Assembly (NCBI GenBank): GCA_964450955.1
Contig: CAYVFI010000023.1
Location: forward strand, 1 to 64,000
Direction: 5' to 3'
Length of the DNA stretch: 64,000 bases
From: CAYNWT01 sp964450955
GTDB lineage: Bacteria > Planctomycetota > Planctomycetia > Planctomycetales > Planctomycetaceae
The notes beneath the pieces are model-generated. The model was not told the origin of the DNA. It was given only the letters and a program-made list of their open reading frames with translations, and searched no databases. The position numbers were made by a program, and so were the translations under genes. Shown here in pieces: positions 53,142-63,095 of the stretch (positions are counted from its first letter, which is position 1; each line of letters starts with the position of its first letter).

Positions 53142-54173
53142 ATGAACAACACAGGCAAAGCAATGGCGAAGGCGATCAAGGCCAGCGATAAACAGGCCGT
53201 CTGGCGAAAAGTCGCGACCGCTCTGAAGAAACGGTACAAGGATACGCTACCCAAGACTTCAGAGCCGGTTCTCGAGACTCTTCTGTACGCAGCGTGTCTT
53301 GAGAACACGACGTACGAGGTAGCCACCAAGACCTACGATTCGCTGATCGCCTCGTTCTTTGATCTAAACGAAATTCGCGTTAGTTCAATCACGGAACTCA
53401 GCAAAGCGATGGGCGATACCAATCAGCCCGAGCACCGCGCACTTTGGGTTCGATCGACTTTGCAGTATGTCTTCGAATCGAACTACGAATATCAGTTCGA
53501 AAAGATACGTCGTAAGACTTTCGAACTCGCCAGCCGGCACTTGGGCCGAATCACCAACGCCACGTCGTTCATGCAGTTGCACACACTGCAGCAAACAATG
53601 AGCGCCTTTGTGACGCCGATGGATGACAAGATGACGGCTGCCGCCATCTGGCTGGGCTTCGTCACGCCGGGGAGTTCCAACGAGGAAGCTGCTGAGCAGA
53701 TGAAGTCTGCCGTCAAGAAAGCGGACGCTGCGATGATGTGTCATCAACTTCGGTTGTTGGCGAACGATCCGAAGCTGCAAGTGGCGTTTGAAGAAGCTGC
53801 TGAAGCCGACGTTGAGTCAGCAGAAGCCTACGATTTGATGGCTGCACCGAAGCGGCTGGACGCGTTGTTCAAGTCGCCGCCACGCCGGAAGCCAAAGCCT
53901 AAACCGGTTCCAAAGAAGAAGGCTGTCGCGAAGCAGGGGCCGGCTAAGAAAGCGAAGAAACCCACAAAAGCAGCAGCCACCAAGACGAAGAAAAAAGCTG
54001 CAGCTAAGAAAGTTGTGAAGAAGAAGCCGGCCAAGAAGAAGGCCCCGGTAAAGAAAAAAGCTGCGGCCAGCAAGGCCACGAAAAAGAAGACCACAAAAAA
54101 GAAGGTCGTCAAGAAGGCCGCTGCTCGCAAGACGGCCACCAAGAAGAAGGCCGCAAAGAAGAAAAAGCGATAG
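53142..54173 (+). CDS. Endonuclease-III-like protein with histone-H1-like tail
   Basis: 343 aa. Residues about 35-185 have the helical plan of the HhH-GPD (Nth) fold (VLETLLYAACLENTTYEVA, MGDTNQPEHRALWVRSTLQYV, VTPMDDKMTAAAIWLGFVTPG). An Asp that may match the catalytic one is present (D in PMDDK), but the G-x-G hairpin with its catalytic Lys and the four-Cys iron-sulfur loop are not seen. From about residue 235 to the end, a long Lys/Ala/Pro tail (repeats such as PKKKAVAK, AAKKVVKKKP, KKKAAKKKKR) resembles histone H1 or bacterial H1-like proteins. Probably DNA-binding; glycosylase activity is doubtful. ATG 53163 is an alternative start. Confidence 0.6.
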   Translation: MNNTGKAMAKAIKASDKQAVWRKVATALKKRYKDTLPKTSEPVLETLLYAACLENTTYEVATKTYDSLIASFFDLNEIRVSSITELSKAMGDTNQPEHRALWVRSTLQYVFESNYEYQFEKIRRKTFELASRHLGRITNATSFMQLHTLQQTMSAFVTPMDDKMTAAAIWLGFVTPGSSNEEAAEQMKSAVKKADAAMMCHQLRLLANDPKLQVAFEEAAEADVESAEAYDLMAAPKRLDALFKSPPRRKPKPKPVPKKKAVAKQGPAKKAKKPTKAAATKTKKKAAAKKVVKKKPAKKKAPVKKKAAASKATKKKTTKKKVVKKAAARKTATKKKAAKKKKR

Positions 54174-54281
54174 TCTGTCGCGGCTAAGGGTCTTTGTTTG
54201 TGGGGGGAGTGCGTCCTAGAATAAGGAGCACGTTATTGAGCCATCGGGGTTTGTCCCCGTAGCCCCTGCAGAGGATTCCAG

Positions 54282-56570
54282 ATGCTGTCACTGATCGCGC
54301 GTCTTTGTGTTGCGTTCGCCGCGTTTGTCGGTGCCCAGGATAAACCGCAGGAAGACGGTGTTCTTCCGCGACAACCGGGCGACGACGTGGTTAAAAAGCT
54401 GGATAAGCCGCTACCGGACAAGACCAGGGATCGAATCGAAGCTCAAAGCTGGTTCATGGCTGCCAAAGTGGAACAGCGTGAAGGGCGGCCCGCCAAGGCT
54501 TACGAAGCACTTGAAAAGGCCCTCGAACTCGACCCCAGCGCTGTTGCGATTTACCGCGAGATGATTCCGCTTGCCTTTGGTTTGCGGAAGACTGAAGAAG
54601 CGGCACGGCTGGCGGCTCGAGCCGTTGAGCTGGATCCGGATGATTACGAGATCCTACAACAGCTATCCATGCTGTCTGCCGGTTCTGGTCGCATGGGCGA
54701 TGCGATTCGATATACCGAACGCGCGCTGAAATCAGAACGTCTGGACAAGTTCTCTGCCGGGGCCGTCGTCCTGAACGGTAACTTGCTTCGTCTGGCCTAC
54801 CAGGCCGGCCAACTTGATAAGGCGGCCTCAGCGTGTGATGTTCTCTTCGACGCACTGAAGGACCCGCAAAAGTACAAGCTTGAAGCCAGAGCCCAACGCG
54901 AGTTGGCTCAGCAAACTGAACTCATCGGTGGTGTGTACGCCGCTGCTGGTAAATCGGACAAGGCAATCGCCGTGTTCGAAGAACAGGCCCGCGTCCGTGG
55001 AGGTCGCCCCGGGTCTCACAACTACAGCTTGGCGCGTTTGTATTTCGTTAAACGCGATCCTAAGAACGCCGAAAAGCAGCTGCTTGAGTACTTTAAAACA
55101 AAGCCGCGCGAGATGGCGGCGTTTCAGATGTATTCGCAGATTCTCGTTGGAACAGATCGCAAAGACGAACTGCTGGGTAACATCGAAAAGTTTGCCGCTG
55201 CGGACAAACGCAATGCCGGCCTGCAGTATTTCCTTGCCGATCTCTACGTCGAAGCTGAACGGCTGGATGATGCTGAAGCTGTCATTAAGAAAACAATGAG
55301 AAGCTCCGGCAACCCCGCGGGTTACCTTGGTCTTGCTGAAATCTATCGACAGCAAAAGAAACCAAAGCAGCTGCTCAAAGCGCTTGTGAACGCCCAGCGA
55401 GGTGGTATCGATACGTCGCCGCTGATTGGACGGATCGCATCAGACGTCGAAACAGCCGAAGCGCTTTTGGCTGATGGAAAGCAGATGCTGGAAGACGATC
55501 CTGAATCGATGGACTACCGGACCAACTATTTGTTGGGCCGGATCGCCTCTGGAGCGAACAAGACAGACGAATCAATCACGTTCCTTAGAACCGCGCTGCA
55601 GCTCGGCACCGCCGAACAGGTTCCACTTGTCAGTCTGGACCTGGGGACTCAGTTGCTCTTCAGCGATCAATACGAAGAGGCAACCTCTGTCTTCGAAAAC
55701 GCTTTGAAGAACCCCGACAACAGCCAGCAGGGTCGGCAAAGAACTGTGTTCCTGCTTTATCGTTTGGCTCAGGCTTATGAGTTTGCTGACAACACAGAGT
55801 CCGCAATCAAGGTGCTCAAGAAGGCGCAGGCTATGCCTGAAGGCGACATCCCACTGCTGCACTATCAGGAAGGTTGGACCTACTTTCACGCTCAGCAAAC
55901 GGACAAGGCCGAAGAAAAGCTGCAGATGGTTCTGGAAAACTATACCGGTGACCCTGACACCACGATGCGCACCCGTGTGCTGCTGGCCAGTGTTCATTCA
56001 CAACAACGAGACTTTCCAACGGCCATTGATGAGTTTGAATCAATCATTCGAGACTACGCCGGGGACAAGGCGACAGTCCGGTCGGCTCGGATGAGTTTGT
56101 CGAGTCTGTACATCTCGAAAGGCGATCAGGACAAAGCAGAATCGATTCTCGAAGACGTCCTTAAAGAAGATCCGGAAGATCCGGGTGTCAACAACGACCT
56201 CGGATATCTGTACGCCGACCGCGGCAAGAAGCTGGAACAAGCCGAAGCGATGATTCGGAAAGCCGTTAAGTCAGCACCTGAAAACGCGGCGTACCTGGAT
56301 AGCCTCGGCTGGGTCTTGTTCCGGCGTGAGAAGTACAGAGAAGCTATTGAGTGGCTTGAGAAAGCTATCAAGCTACCCGGCGGTGAAGACTCAACCATTG
56401 TCGAACACCTTGGTGACAACTTCGAACGGCTCGGCGAGAAGGACGAAGCTCTCAAGAACTGGAAGCGCGCTTTGAAGATTGAGACTGACTCTCCCTATCC
56501 TGACGAAACTGTGGTGAACCGACTTACGAAGAAGGTTGAAACCGGCAAGTCAGAACCAACCGACAAGTAG
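54282..56570 (+). CDS. Large secreted TPR protein
   Basis: 762 aa. A signal-like N-terminus (MLSLIARLCVAFAAFVGAQ) is followed by many tetratricopeptide repeats from about residue 55 to the end (AYEALEKALELDPSAVAIYREM, AARLAARAVELDPDDYEIL, NDLGYLYADRGKKLEQAEAMI, YLDSLGWVLFRREKYREAIEWLEKAI). It is probably a periplasmic scaffold or assembly factor. It is followed by ruvB at 29 bp, although a functional tie is not evident. Confidence 0.82.
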   Translation: MLSLIARLCVAFAAFVGAQDKPQEDGVLPRQPGDDVVKKLDKPLPDKTRDRIEAQSWFMAAKVEQREGRPAKAYEALEKALELDPSAVAIYREMIPLAFGLRKTEEAARLAARAVELDPDDYEILQQLSMLSAGSGRMGDAIRYTERALKSERLDKFSAGAVVLNGNLLRLAYQAGQLDKAASACDVLFDALKDPQKYKLEARAQRELAQQTELIGGVYAAAGKSDKAIAVFEEQARVRGGRPGSHNYSLARLYFVKRDPKNAEKQLLEYFKTKPREMAAFQMYSQILVGTDRKDELLGNIEKFAAADKRNAGLQYFLADLYVEAERLDDAEAVIKKTMRSSGNPAGYLGLAEIYRQQKKPKQLLKALVNAQRGGIDTSPLIGRIASDVETAEALLADGKQMLEDDPESMDYRTNYLLGRIASGANKTDESITFLRTALQLGTAEQVPLVSLDLGTQLLFSDQYEEATSVFENALKNPDNSQQGRQRTVFLLYRLAQAYEFADNTESAIKVLKKAQAMPEGDIPLLHYQEGWTYFHAQQTDKAEEKLQMVLENYTGDPDTTMRTRVLLASVHSQQRDFPTAIDEFESIIRDYAGDKATVRSARMSLSSLYISKGDQDKAESILEDVLKEDPEDPGVNNDLGYLYADRGKKLEQAEAMIRKAVKSAPENAAYLDSLGWVLFRREKYREAIEWLEKAIKLPGGEDSTIVEHLGDNFERLGEKDEALKNWKRALKIETDSPYPDETVVNRLTKKVETGKSEPTDK

Positions 56571-56599
56571 GTCGCAGACTGCAAGGATGGCAACAGGTC

Positions 56600-57676
56600 A
56601 TGGCCAGAGACCCGGTTTACCGGCACGACGATGATGATGACGACGAGCCGCCGGAAGCCGGTTCTGGCAACGCATCTTTTTCGCCCGACGATTCGCGATA
56701 CGACGACGAACTCCGCCCGCAGCGGCTGGTCGATGTCGTTGGTCAGCGTGATGTGGTGAAACGGATTGGCATTATGTTGACCGCTGCGAAGAAGCGAGGT
56801 GAACCGCTGGGGCATCTGTTGTTGGACGGTCCGCCAGGTCTGGGCAAGACAACCCTCGCCACCGTAATTCCGCGTGAGTTGGGAACCGACTACCAAATTA
56901 CCGCTGGTCCATCACTTAGTGCACCGAAGGACTTACTACCTTACCTTACCAACGCGGGTGAAGGGTCGATTCTGTTCATCGACGAAATTCATCGCATGCC
57001 GGCGGCCGTGGAAGAGTTTATCTACCCGGCCATGGAAGACTTCCGAGTCGATATCACGCTGGGTGACGGATTAAACGCGCGCACGATCAACATGAAGCTG
57101 CAGCCGTTCACAGTTATCGGTGCAACGACGCGCAGTGGGATGCTGACGGCACCGTTGCGTGATCGGTTTGTGAACCGCGAACATCTGGACTTCTACACGG
57201 ACGACGATATCAAGATCATCGTCGAACGAAACGCGATGAAGCTGCGCACGGAAATTGATCCGAAGGCGGCTCGCGAGATCGCAATTCGCAGCCGAGGTAC
57301 TCCGCGAAAAGCCAACAACTGGCTGCGTTGGACCCGTGACTACGCGGACGCGGAAGCCAATGGAAAAATTACTCTCGAAGTCGCAATGGCGGCTCTTGAA
57401 ATGAAGGGGGTCGATGAACTCGGTTTGGAAGAACAGGACCGCAACTACATCCGCACCATCATTGATGTGTTCAGTGGTGGCCCGGCCGGTGTTCAGGCGA
57501 TCGCACACACCATCAACATCCCTTCGGATACGCTGGAAGACGAAGTCGAACCGTTTCTTCTTCGCAAAGGTTTGGTGCAACGCAGTCCACGCGGCCGAGT
57601 CGTCACGAACGCTGGCTACAAGCATCTCAAACTCAACCCGCCCGCATCAGACGATCGCCTGGGAAGGCTGTTTTAA
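56600..57676 (+). CDS. ruvB: Holliday junction branch migration ATPase RuvB
   Basis: 358 aa. Walker A GPPGLGKTT, Walker B FIDEIHR, sensor 1 ATTRSGMLTAPLRDRF and the arginine-finger region are present, plus a C-terminal winged helix (IPSDTLEDEVEPFLLRKGLVQRSPRGR). An N-terminal extension of about 35 residues is rich in Asp (HDDDDDDEPPE) and is unusual. RuvB hexamers pump DNA through junctions held by RuvA. The gene is 22 kb away from ruvA and ruvC. Confidence 0.96.
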   Translation: MARDPVYRHDDDDDDEPPEAGSGNASFSPDDSRYDDELRPQRLVDVVGQRDVVKRIGIMLTAAKKRGEPLGHLLLDGPPGLGKTTLATVIPRELGTDYQITAGPSLSAPKDLLPYLTNAGEGSILFIDEIHRMPAAVEEFIYPAMEDFRVDITLGDGLNARTINMKLQPFTVIGATTRSGMLTAPLRDRFVNREHLDFYTDDDIKIIVERNAMKLRTEIDPKAAREIAIRSRGTPRKANNWLRWTRDYADAEANGKITLEVAMAALEMKGVDELGLEEQDRNYIRTIIDVFSGGPAGVQAIAHTINIPSDTLEDEVEPFLLRKGLVQRSPRGRVVTNAGYKHLKLNPPASDDRLGRLF

Positions 57677-57868
57677 GCAGCAGACGGACCGCAATGCGGT
57701 TGGGTTTTATGACCGCATCGCTGGCTCTATCAGCGTTGAATTGCCGAGCGGACCAGTTGTGCTGGACTGAATTGCAAAGACTCAAAATGCAGCGCAGGCT
57801 GTCAGCCCGCAAAGCCTCGGGTTCCGTTGTGCGGTCACTGATCCCACGATCCAAAAGCAACCCAAAAA

Positions 57869-57900
57869 AAAGGCTCACCAACCTTGGTTGGTGAGCCTTT
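57869..57900 (-). terminator. Rho-independent terminator of katG
   Basis: A 15-bp perfect stem (57869-57883 and 57886-57900) with a run of A on its left side, which reads as a T-run on the minus strand. This fits a terminator 20 bp after the katG stop. Confidence 0.88.
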
Positions 57901-57920
57901 GAAGTTGGCAGCTTAACTAC

Positions 57921-60113
57921 CTACGCCAGGTCGAAGCGATCCAGGTTCATAACTTTGTTCCAGGCGGCAACGAAGTCTCGAACAAACGCCGCTTGCGAAT
58001 CAGCACAAGCGTAGGCTTCAGCAATCGCTCGCAGCTGAGAGTTAGAACCGAAGACGACATCGACGGCCGAAGCCATCCATTTGACTTCGTCGGTGCCGTG
58101 AACCTTCGCTTCGTAGAAGTGGTCGCACTTGTCAGACTTATTCCACTTGAGGTTGTTGTCAAGCAGATTCAGGAAGAAGTCATTCGTCAGTGTTTCCGGA
58201 CGATCAGTGAGGATACCAAGGCTCGGCGGGCCGATGTTTACACTAAGGGTCCGCAGTCCGCCGACGAGAACCGTCATTTCCGGTGCGGTGAGCGTCATCA
58301 GGGAAGCTCGATCGATCAGCAACTCTTCCGCCGGTCGATCATGGTCCGGTCGCAGGTAGTTGCGGAACCCATCCGAAGTCGGTTCGAGTACGGCGAACGA
58401 TTCGACGTCCGTGTTTTCCTGAGTGGCATCGGTTCGTCCGGGTGCAAATGGAACAGTCACTTCGGTTCCGGCGTTCTTCGCAGCGCGTTCGATGCCCGCA
58501 CATCCGCCAAGAACAATCAGGTCAGCCATCGAGACTGGTTTGCCGAAATCTGACTTAACCTTTTCAAGTACCGCCAGTACTTTGGCCAGTTCTTCCGGCT
58601 GGTTGACTTCCCAGTCTTTCTGTGGAGCCAGGCGAATGCGGGCTCCGTTTGCCCCACCACGTCTGTCTGTGGCACGGAAGGTTGCGGCCGATGCCCAGGC
58701 TGTTGTCACCAATTGATTGATGGTCAGGCCGGAATCCAGAATCTTCGCTTTAAGATCTGCGATTTCTGAATCGCTGATCAATTCGTGATCGACTGCCGGA
58801 ACCGGATCCTGCCACAGTTGAGCTTCAGGAACCTCAGGACCGTGCAGGCACGAAACCGGACCCATGTCACGATGCGTTAGTTTGTACCAGGCCCTGGCGA
58901 ACGCGTCCGCGAATTGATCCGGGTTTTCATAGAACCGCTTAGAGATCGCTTCGTATGCGGGATCCATTTTCAAAGCGATGTCGGTTGTAAACATCATCGG
59001 AGCATGGGTTTTTGACGGGTCGTGAGCGTCAGGCGTGGTGGCGACGGCGGTTCCATTTTCCTTTGGAGTCCACTGAGTCGCACCGGCGGGACTCTTCGTT
59101 TGTTCCCATTCGTAGTTGAACAGGTTCTCGAAGTAGTTGTTGTCCCATTTCGCAGGTTCTGTCGTCCAGGCTCCTTCCAGCCCACTTGTGATCGTGTCAC
59201 CTGCGTTGCCGGTCCCGTGTTTGTTGATCCAGCCAAGTCCCTGATCTTCAAGGCTCGCGCCTTCCGGTTCTGGTCCCACGTACTGTTCAGGATCGGCTGC
59301 CCCGTGGGCTTTACCGAAGGTGTGACCGCCGGCGATGAGTGCGACAGTTTCTTCATCGTTCATGGCCATGCGGCCAAATGTCTCACGGATGTCATGAGCC
59401 GATTTGAGTGGATCTGGTGTCCCGTTTGGACCTTCCGGATTCACGTAAATCAAACCCATCTGAACCGCACCAAGTGGATTGGCGAGTTCGCGATCACCGC
59501 TGTAGCGTTCGTCGCCCAGCCATTCGCTTTCCGGTCCCCAGGAAATGTCGCCTTCCGGTTCCCAGACATCTTCGCGGCCACCAGCAAAGCCCATGGTCTT
59601 GAAGCCCATCGACTCCAGGGCACAGTTGCCGGTCAGAATCATCAGGTCCGCCCACGACAATTTGCGGCCGTACTTTTGCTTGATCGGCCACAGCAATCGG
59701 CGAGCCTTGTCCAGGTTCGCATTATCTGGCCAGCTGTTAAGCGGAGCGAACCGCAACGTCCCTGATGTCGCACCGCCGCGACCATCGGCGGTTCGATAAG
59801 TACCGGCACTGTGCCACGCCATGCGGATGAAGAACGGACCGTAGTGTCCGTAGTCCGCCGGCCACCAGTCCTGTGAATCAGTCATGAGGTCGTAGAGGTC
59901 TTGTTTGACCGCCGCCAGGTCCAGGCTCTTGAACTCTTCCACATAGTCGAAGTCAGCTTCCATCGGGCTGCAGGCTGCGGAGTTTTGGTGCAACATCTGC
60001 AGATTGAGCTGGTTCGGCCACCAGTCGCGATTCGACAAGCCGCCCGCTGCGGTGTTTCTGTGCAGCGGGTTCATCACCGGGCACTTGCTTATGTCCGCGT
60101 TTTGATCAGCCAT
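57921..60113 (-). CDS. katG: Catalase-peroxidase KatG
   Basis: 730 aa, the full two-domain length. Distal heme pocket residues R97, W100 and H101 are in FIRMAWHSAGTYR. The proximal His is H264 in GGHTFGKAHG. The Met-Tyr-Trp cross-link residues needed for catalase activity are present: W100, Y223 (MGLIYVNPEGP) and M249. The degenerate C-terminal domain (about 430-730) is complete. It removes hydrogen peroxide in the cytoplasm. SD AAGAGGAC lies before the ATG. A promoter and terminator of its own suggest a single-gene unit. Confidence 0.97.
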   Translation of the reverse strand: MADQNADISKCPVMNPLHRNTAAGGLSNRDWWPNQLNLQMLHQNSAACSPMEADFDYVEEFKSLDLAAVKQDLYDLMTDSQDWWPADYGHYGPFFIRMAWHSAGTYRTADGRGGATSGTLRFAPLNSWPDNANLDKARRLLWPIKQKYGRKLSWADLMILTGNCALESMGFKTMGFAGGREDVWEPEGDISWGPESEWLGDERYSGDRELANPLGAVQMGLIYVNPEGPNGTPDPLKSAHDIRETFGRMAMNDEETVALIAGGHTFGKAHGAADPEQYVGPEPEGASLEDQGLGWINKHGTGNAGDTITSGLEGAWTTEPAKWDNNYFENLFNYEWEQTKSPAGATQWTPKENGTAVATTPDAHDPSKTHAPMMFTTDIALKMDPAYEAISKRFYENPDQFADAFARAWYKLTHRDMGPVSCLHGPEVPEAQLWQDPVPAVDHELISDSEIADLKAKILDSGLTINQLVTTAWASAATFRATDRRGGANGARIRLAPQKDWEVNQPEELAKVLAVLEKVKSDFGKPVSMADLIVLGGCAGIERAAKNAGTEVTVPFAPGRTDATQENTDVESFAVLEPTSDGFRNYLRPDHDRPAEELLIDRASLMTLTAPEMTVLVGGLRTLSVNIGPPSLGILTDRPETLTNDFFLNLLDNNLKWNKSDKCDHFYEAKVHGTDEVKWMASAVDVVFGSNSQLRAIAEAYACADSQAAFVRDFVAAWNKVMNLDRFDLA

Positions 60114-60190
60114 TGATTCGATGTCCTCTTTCCTGATGGTAAATCTTTCAGACGCCGCGCAACCCTTGCGCCGTCGATGTTTGGTTGCGT

Positions 60191-60219
60191 ATTCTTTGGT
60201 CCAACGGCGTATGCGTCAA
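60191..60219 (-). promoter_or_regulatory. Candidate katG promoter
   Basis: On the minus strand: TTGACG (60219-60214), 17-nt spacer, AAGAAT (60196-60191). Five and four of six consensus positions match. It lies about 80 bp upstream of the katG ATG. Confidence 0.4.
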
Positions 60220-60367
60220 ATGCACGGACCGTATACATGGAATGCAGTGTGTGCATGAGCAGAAAAGGCGACTAAAACAGTGCCGAGTGTGTTCTCGCCC
60301 GGAAGAAGCACTCCGATACTTCCACAGAGTCCTTCCCGCTGTGACTGCAATCGTTGATAATAAAGGT

Positions 60368-61864
60368 ATGGCAGTCGGAAAGGTGTATTTAGTCGGAGCG
60401 GGCCCTGGGGACCCAGGATTGCTGACGCTCAAGGGCCGCGCGTGTTTGGAGCAGGCGGATCTGGTTCTCTATGACGGGCTTGTGAATCCGTCGATCCTCA
60501 GGCATTCACCGGCAATCGCTGAGCGGACCAGTCGAGTCAACGGGCCGAACGGCAAGAAGCTGAATCAGGAACACATCAACCAGCGGCTTGTTGAAGCTGG
60601 TCTGGCCGGTAAAACAGTGGTCCGGCTGAAGGGCGGTGACCCTTACATCTTCGGACGCGGAACCGAAGAAGCCGAAGCGTTGCGCGCTGCGGGAGTTCCG
60701 TTCGAAGTCGTTCCCGGAGTGACTGCGGCTACGGCAGCGGGCGAATACGCGGGCGTTTCGGTAACGCATCGCAAGCTGGCGTCCGCTGTCGCCTTTGTCA
60801 CGGGGCACGAGGATCCGGATAAGCCGACGGCCCTGGACTACGCTGCTTTGGCGGCATTTCCCGGAACGCTGGTGTTTTACATGGGCCTGGCTCGAATCGA
60901 AGCAATCGCCGGTTCGCTTATGGGACACGGTAAGAACCGCGATACACCGGCATGTGTCGTCAGTCGAGCCTCCCGCGCGAGGCAACAAACGGTGTCTGGG
61001 AAACTATCGAACATCGCGAGTCGGGTTCACGATGCCAATTTGCCGGCTCCATCGTTAATCATCATTGGCAGTTGTGCGACTCAGCACGAGACACTGCAAT
61101 GGTTCGAACAACAGCCATTGTTTGGGAAACGAATTGCTGTGACGCGTGCAGCCGCACAGGCGGAACCGACGGTTCAGGCTATCCACCAACTTGGTGGTGA
61201 AGCGGTGCTCGTGCCCTTGATTCAGGCCAGTCCGCCTGCGGATTGGAGTGCAGTGGATGCAGCCATCAACGGGCTTTCCGGATTCGAATGGCTGGTGTTC
61301 ACAAGCGCCAATGGCGTTCGGTTTTTCTTCGAACGCATGTACGCCCGGGGGTTGGATGGACGGACGTTAGGCAGCGTCCTGATCGCGGCTGTTGGCCGTT
61401 CGACCGCCGATGCGTTGAAAGAATTTCACCTGCATGCAGACCTGGTTCCGGACACGCAGAATGCAGAAGGGCTGGCACAGACAATGTTGGAGAGACGTGT
61501 GTCGGGTCCGGTTCTGTGGCTACGAGGCGATCGCGGACGAGACACGTTTAGCGATTTACTAAGCGCCGCCGGGGTGGAAGTGGTTCAGTCTGAAGCCTAC
61601 TCATCCTCTGATGTCAGCCTTAGCGAATCCGCGCAGGCGGATTTGAGAGAAGGCGACGTTGATTGGATTTGTCTGGCCAGTCCCGCGATGGCGGCGAACC
61701 TTGCGGCAACGTCTGTTGAGCTGTCGGACAAGGTTAACGTTGCTGCGATCAGCCCGCTCACCAGCCAGGCGGCTCGCGGTGCTGGTTTGCGAGTGGACGT
61801 TGAAGCGATCGACTACAGCTGGGCTGGGATGATTCAGGCGATCGTTGATCGTGAGCGCCGCTGA
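60368..61864 (+). CDS. cobA-hemD: Fused uroporphyrinogen-III C-methyltransferase / uroporphyrinogen-III synthase
   Basis: About 498 aa from ATG 60368 (MAVGKVYLVGAGPGDPG), AAAGG upstream; the open frame reaches 60185 without family support. The first 245 residues are a SUMT enzyme: GAGPGDPGLLTLKG, VVRLKGGDPYIFGRG and VPGVTAATAAGEYAG. From about 255 a HemD domain follows (GKRIAVTRAAAQAEP, LVFTSANGVRFFFERM, AAVGRSTADALKEF, WICLASPAMAANLAA). HemD makes uroporphyrinogen III, and SUMT methylates it at C2 and C7 to precorrin-2, the branch toward siroheme and cobalamin. The stop overlaps the next start (TGATG). Confidence 0.93.
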   Translation: MAVGKVYLVGAGPGDPGLLTLKGRACLEQADLVLYDGLVNPSILRHSPAIAERTSRVNGPNGKKLNQEHINQRLVEAGLAGKTVVRLKGGDPYIFGRGTEEAEALRAAGVPFEVVPGVTAATAAGEYAGVSVTHRKLASAVAFVTGHEDPDKPTALDYAALAAFPGTLVFYMGLARIEAIAGSLMGHGKNRDTPACVVSRASRARQQTVSGKLSNIASRVHDANLPAPSLIIIGSCATQHETLQWFEQQPLFGKRIAVTRAAAQAEPTVQAIHQLGGEAVLVPLIQASPPADWSAVDAAINGLSGFEWLVFTSANGVRFFFERMYARGLDGRTLGSVLIAAVGRSTADALKEFHLHADLVPDTQNAEGLAQTMLERRVSGPVLWLRGDRGRDTFSDLLSAAGVEVVQSEAYSSSDVSLSESAQADLREGDVDWICLASPAMAANLAATSVELSDKVNVAAISPLTSQAARGAGLRVDVEAIDYSWAGMIQAIVDRERR

Positions 61865-63093
61865 TGTACAGGTTCATTCCAACCGCCGCGTTGCTTCTTT
61901 TGCTGACGGCCGGTCCCCGTGCGGCGGCAGATATCGTCAGACTTAAGACGGGTGGCGAACTTCGTGGTTCGATTCGTTTTGCAGACGATCAGCAAATCAA
62001 CTTTGTGACGCTGGCCGGAACAACGTTATCACTTCCCGCAGACGTGGTTCATTTTTCGCTTCGGCGAAGTGACCTGGAGGAAGAATATGAAACCCGTCTG
62101 GCGAAGTTGCCAAACACGGTTGAAGCCCACCTGGATCTGGCTGACTGGTGCAAAGCTAACCGTCTCCGCGCGCAGCGTCAGCAACAACTTCGCCACGTTT
62201 TGACAATCGACCCGAACCACGAGGGCGTTCGGAAATTGCTGGAATACACCCGGGATGGAGTGCTGTGGAAAACGCGCGATCAAATTTTGCGTGAACGCGG
62301 TTTGGTGCGCACGCGAAGGAAGTACATCACGCGACAGGAACGCGATTCAATCGCGGAAACTACCGCCCAGAAAGAACAAGAAACTGCGTGGTCACGCCAG
62401 ATGGCCCGCATTGCTGAGGGCATACGTGCTGGCGATCCAAACGCGGTGGAGGCGATTCGTCAGGTCCGCGACCCAATGGCAATCGCAGGGCTGACGGCGT
62501 TCTTCCGCGAAGCATCAGAACCAGCCGTGCGTGATGCCTATGTTTTTGCGATCGGCCAAATCGAACATCCTAAAGCTCTGCCGCCGCTGATTGAGCAGGC
62601 AGTTCTGGATACAGTGCCACAGATTCGAACCAATGCTGCCGCTTTAATTACTAAGGAGCGGGCAGAAGCAGCGACCGCACTCTTGGTTCGGTACCTGGAA
62701 GTTGAAGATAATCAAACGGTTCGAAACGCCGCCGACGCGTTGGGACTGTTGGGGCATCCAAAGAGCCTCGCACCTTTGATAGAAGCGTTAGTCACTCAGC
62801 ATCAATATTCAACGCGCCCGTCGGCCGCCGCAGAAGTCGCCGCCCGCGCTGCAGATTTGTTGAATCGACCAGACCTGAACCCAGCAGAGATTGTTGTTGT
62901 GATGCAGGCCGGTTTGACCCCACGACGCGGCGTTGATGCGACCACTGACGAATCGAACGGCCGCGTTCAATTGGTATACCCGCACCGAAACGCAAATGTT
63001 CTTGCGGCATTACGACGCATGACCGGACAGGACTTTGGCTACGATCAAAGGACGTGGCGACTTTGGCTGCGAGCTCAATCGAGGAGAAGGTAG
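61864..63093 (+). CDS. Secreted HEAT-repeat protein
   Basis: 409 aa with a signal peptide (FIPTAALLLLLTAGPRAAA). Residues about 22-70 form a small beta-domain (VRLKTGGELRGSIRFADDQQINFVTLAG) like the LSm-type N-domains seen in planctomycete secreted proteins. A helical TPR-like stretch follows, and from about 180 several HEAT-like repeats (AIAGLTAFFREASEPAVRDAYVFAIGQIEHPKALPPLIEQ). Translationally coupled to cobA-hemD, which is odd for an exported protein. Function unknown. Confidence 0.72.
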   Translation: MYRFIPTAALLLLLTAGPRAAADIVRLKTGGELRGSIRFADDQQINFVTLAGTTLSLPADVVHFSLRRSDLEEEYETRLAKLPNTVEAHLDLADWCKANRLRAQRQQQLRHVLTIDPNHEGVRKLLEYTRDGVLWKTRDQILRERGLVRTRRKYITRQERDSIAETTAQKEQETAWSRQMARIAEGIRAGDPNAVEAIRQVRDPMAIAGLTAFFREASEPAVRDAYVFAIGQIEHPKALPPLIEQAVLDTVPQIRTNAAALITKERAEAATALLVRYLEVEDNQTVRNAADALGLLGHPKSLAPLIEALVTQHQYSTRPSAAAEVAARAADLLNRPDLNPAEIVVVMQAGLTPRRGVDATTDESNGRVQLVYPHRNANVLAALRRMTGQDFGYDQRTWRLWLRAQSRRR

Positions 63094-63095
63094 TG

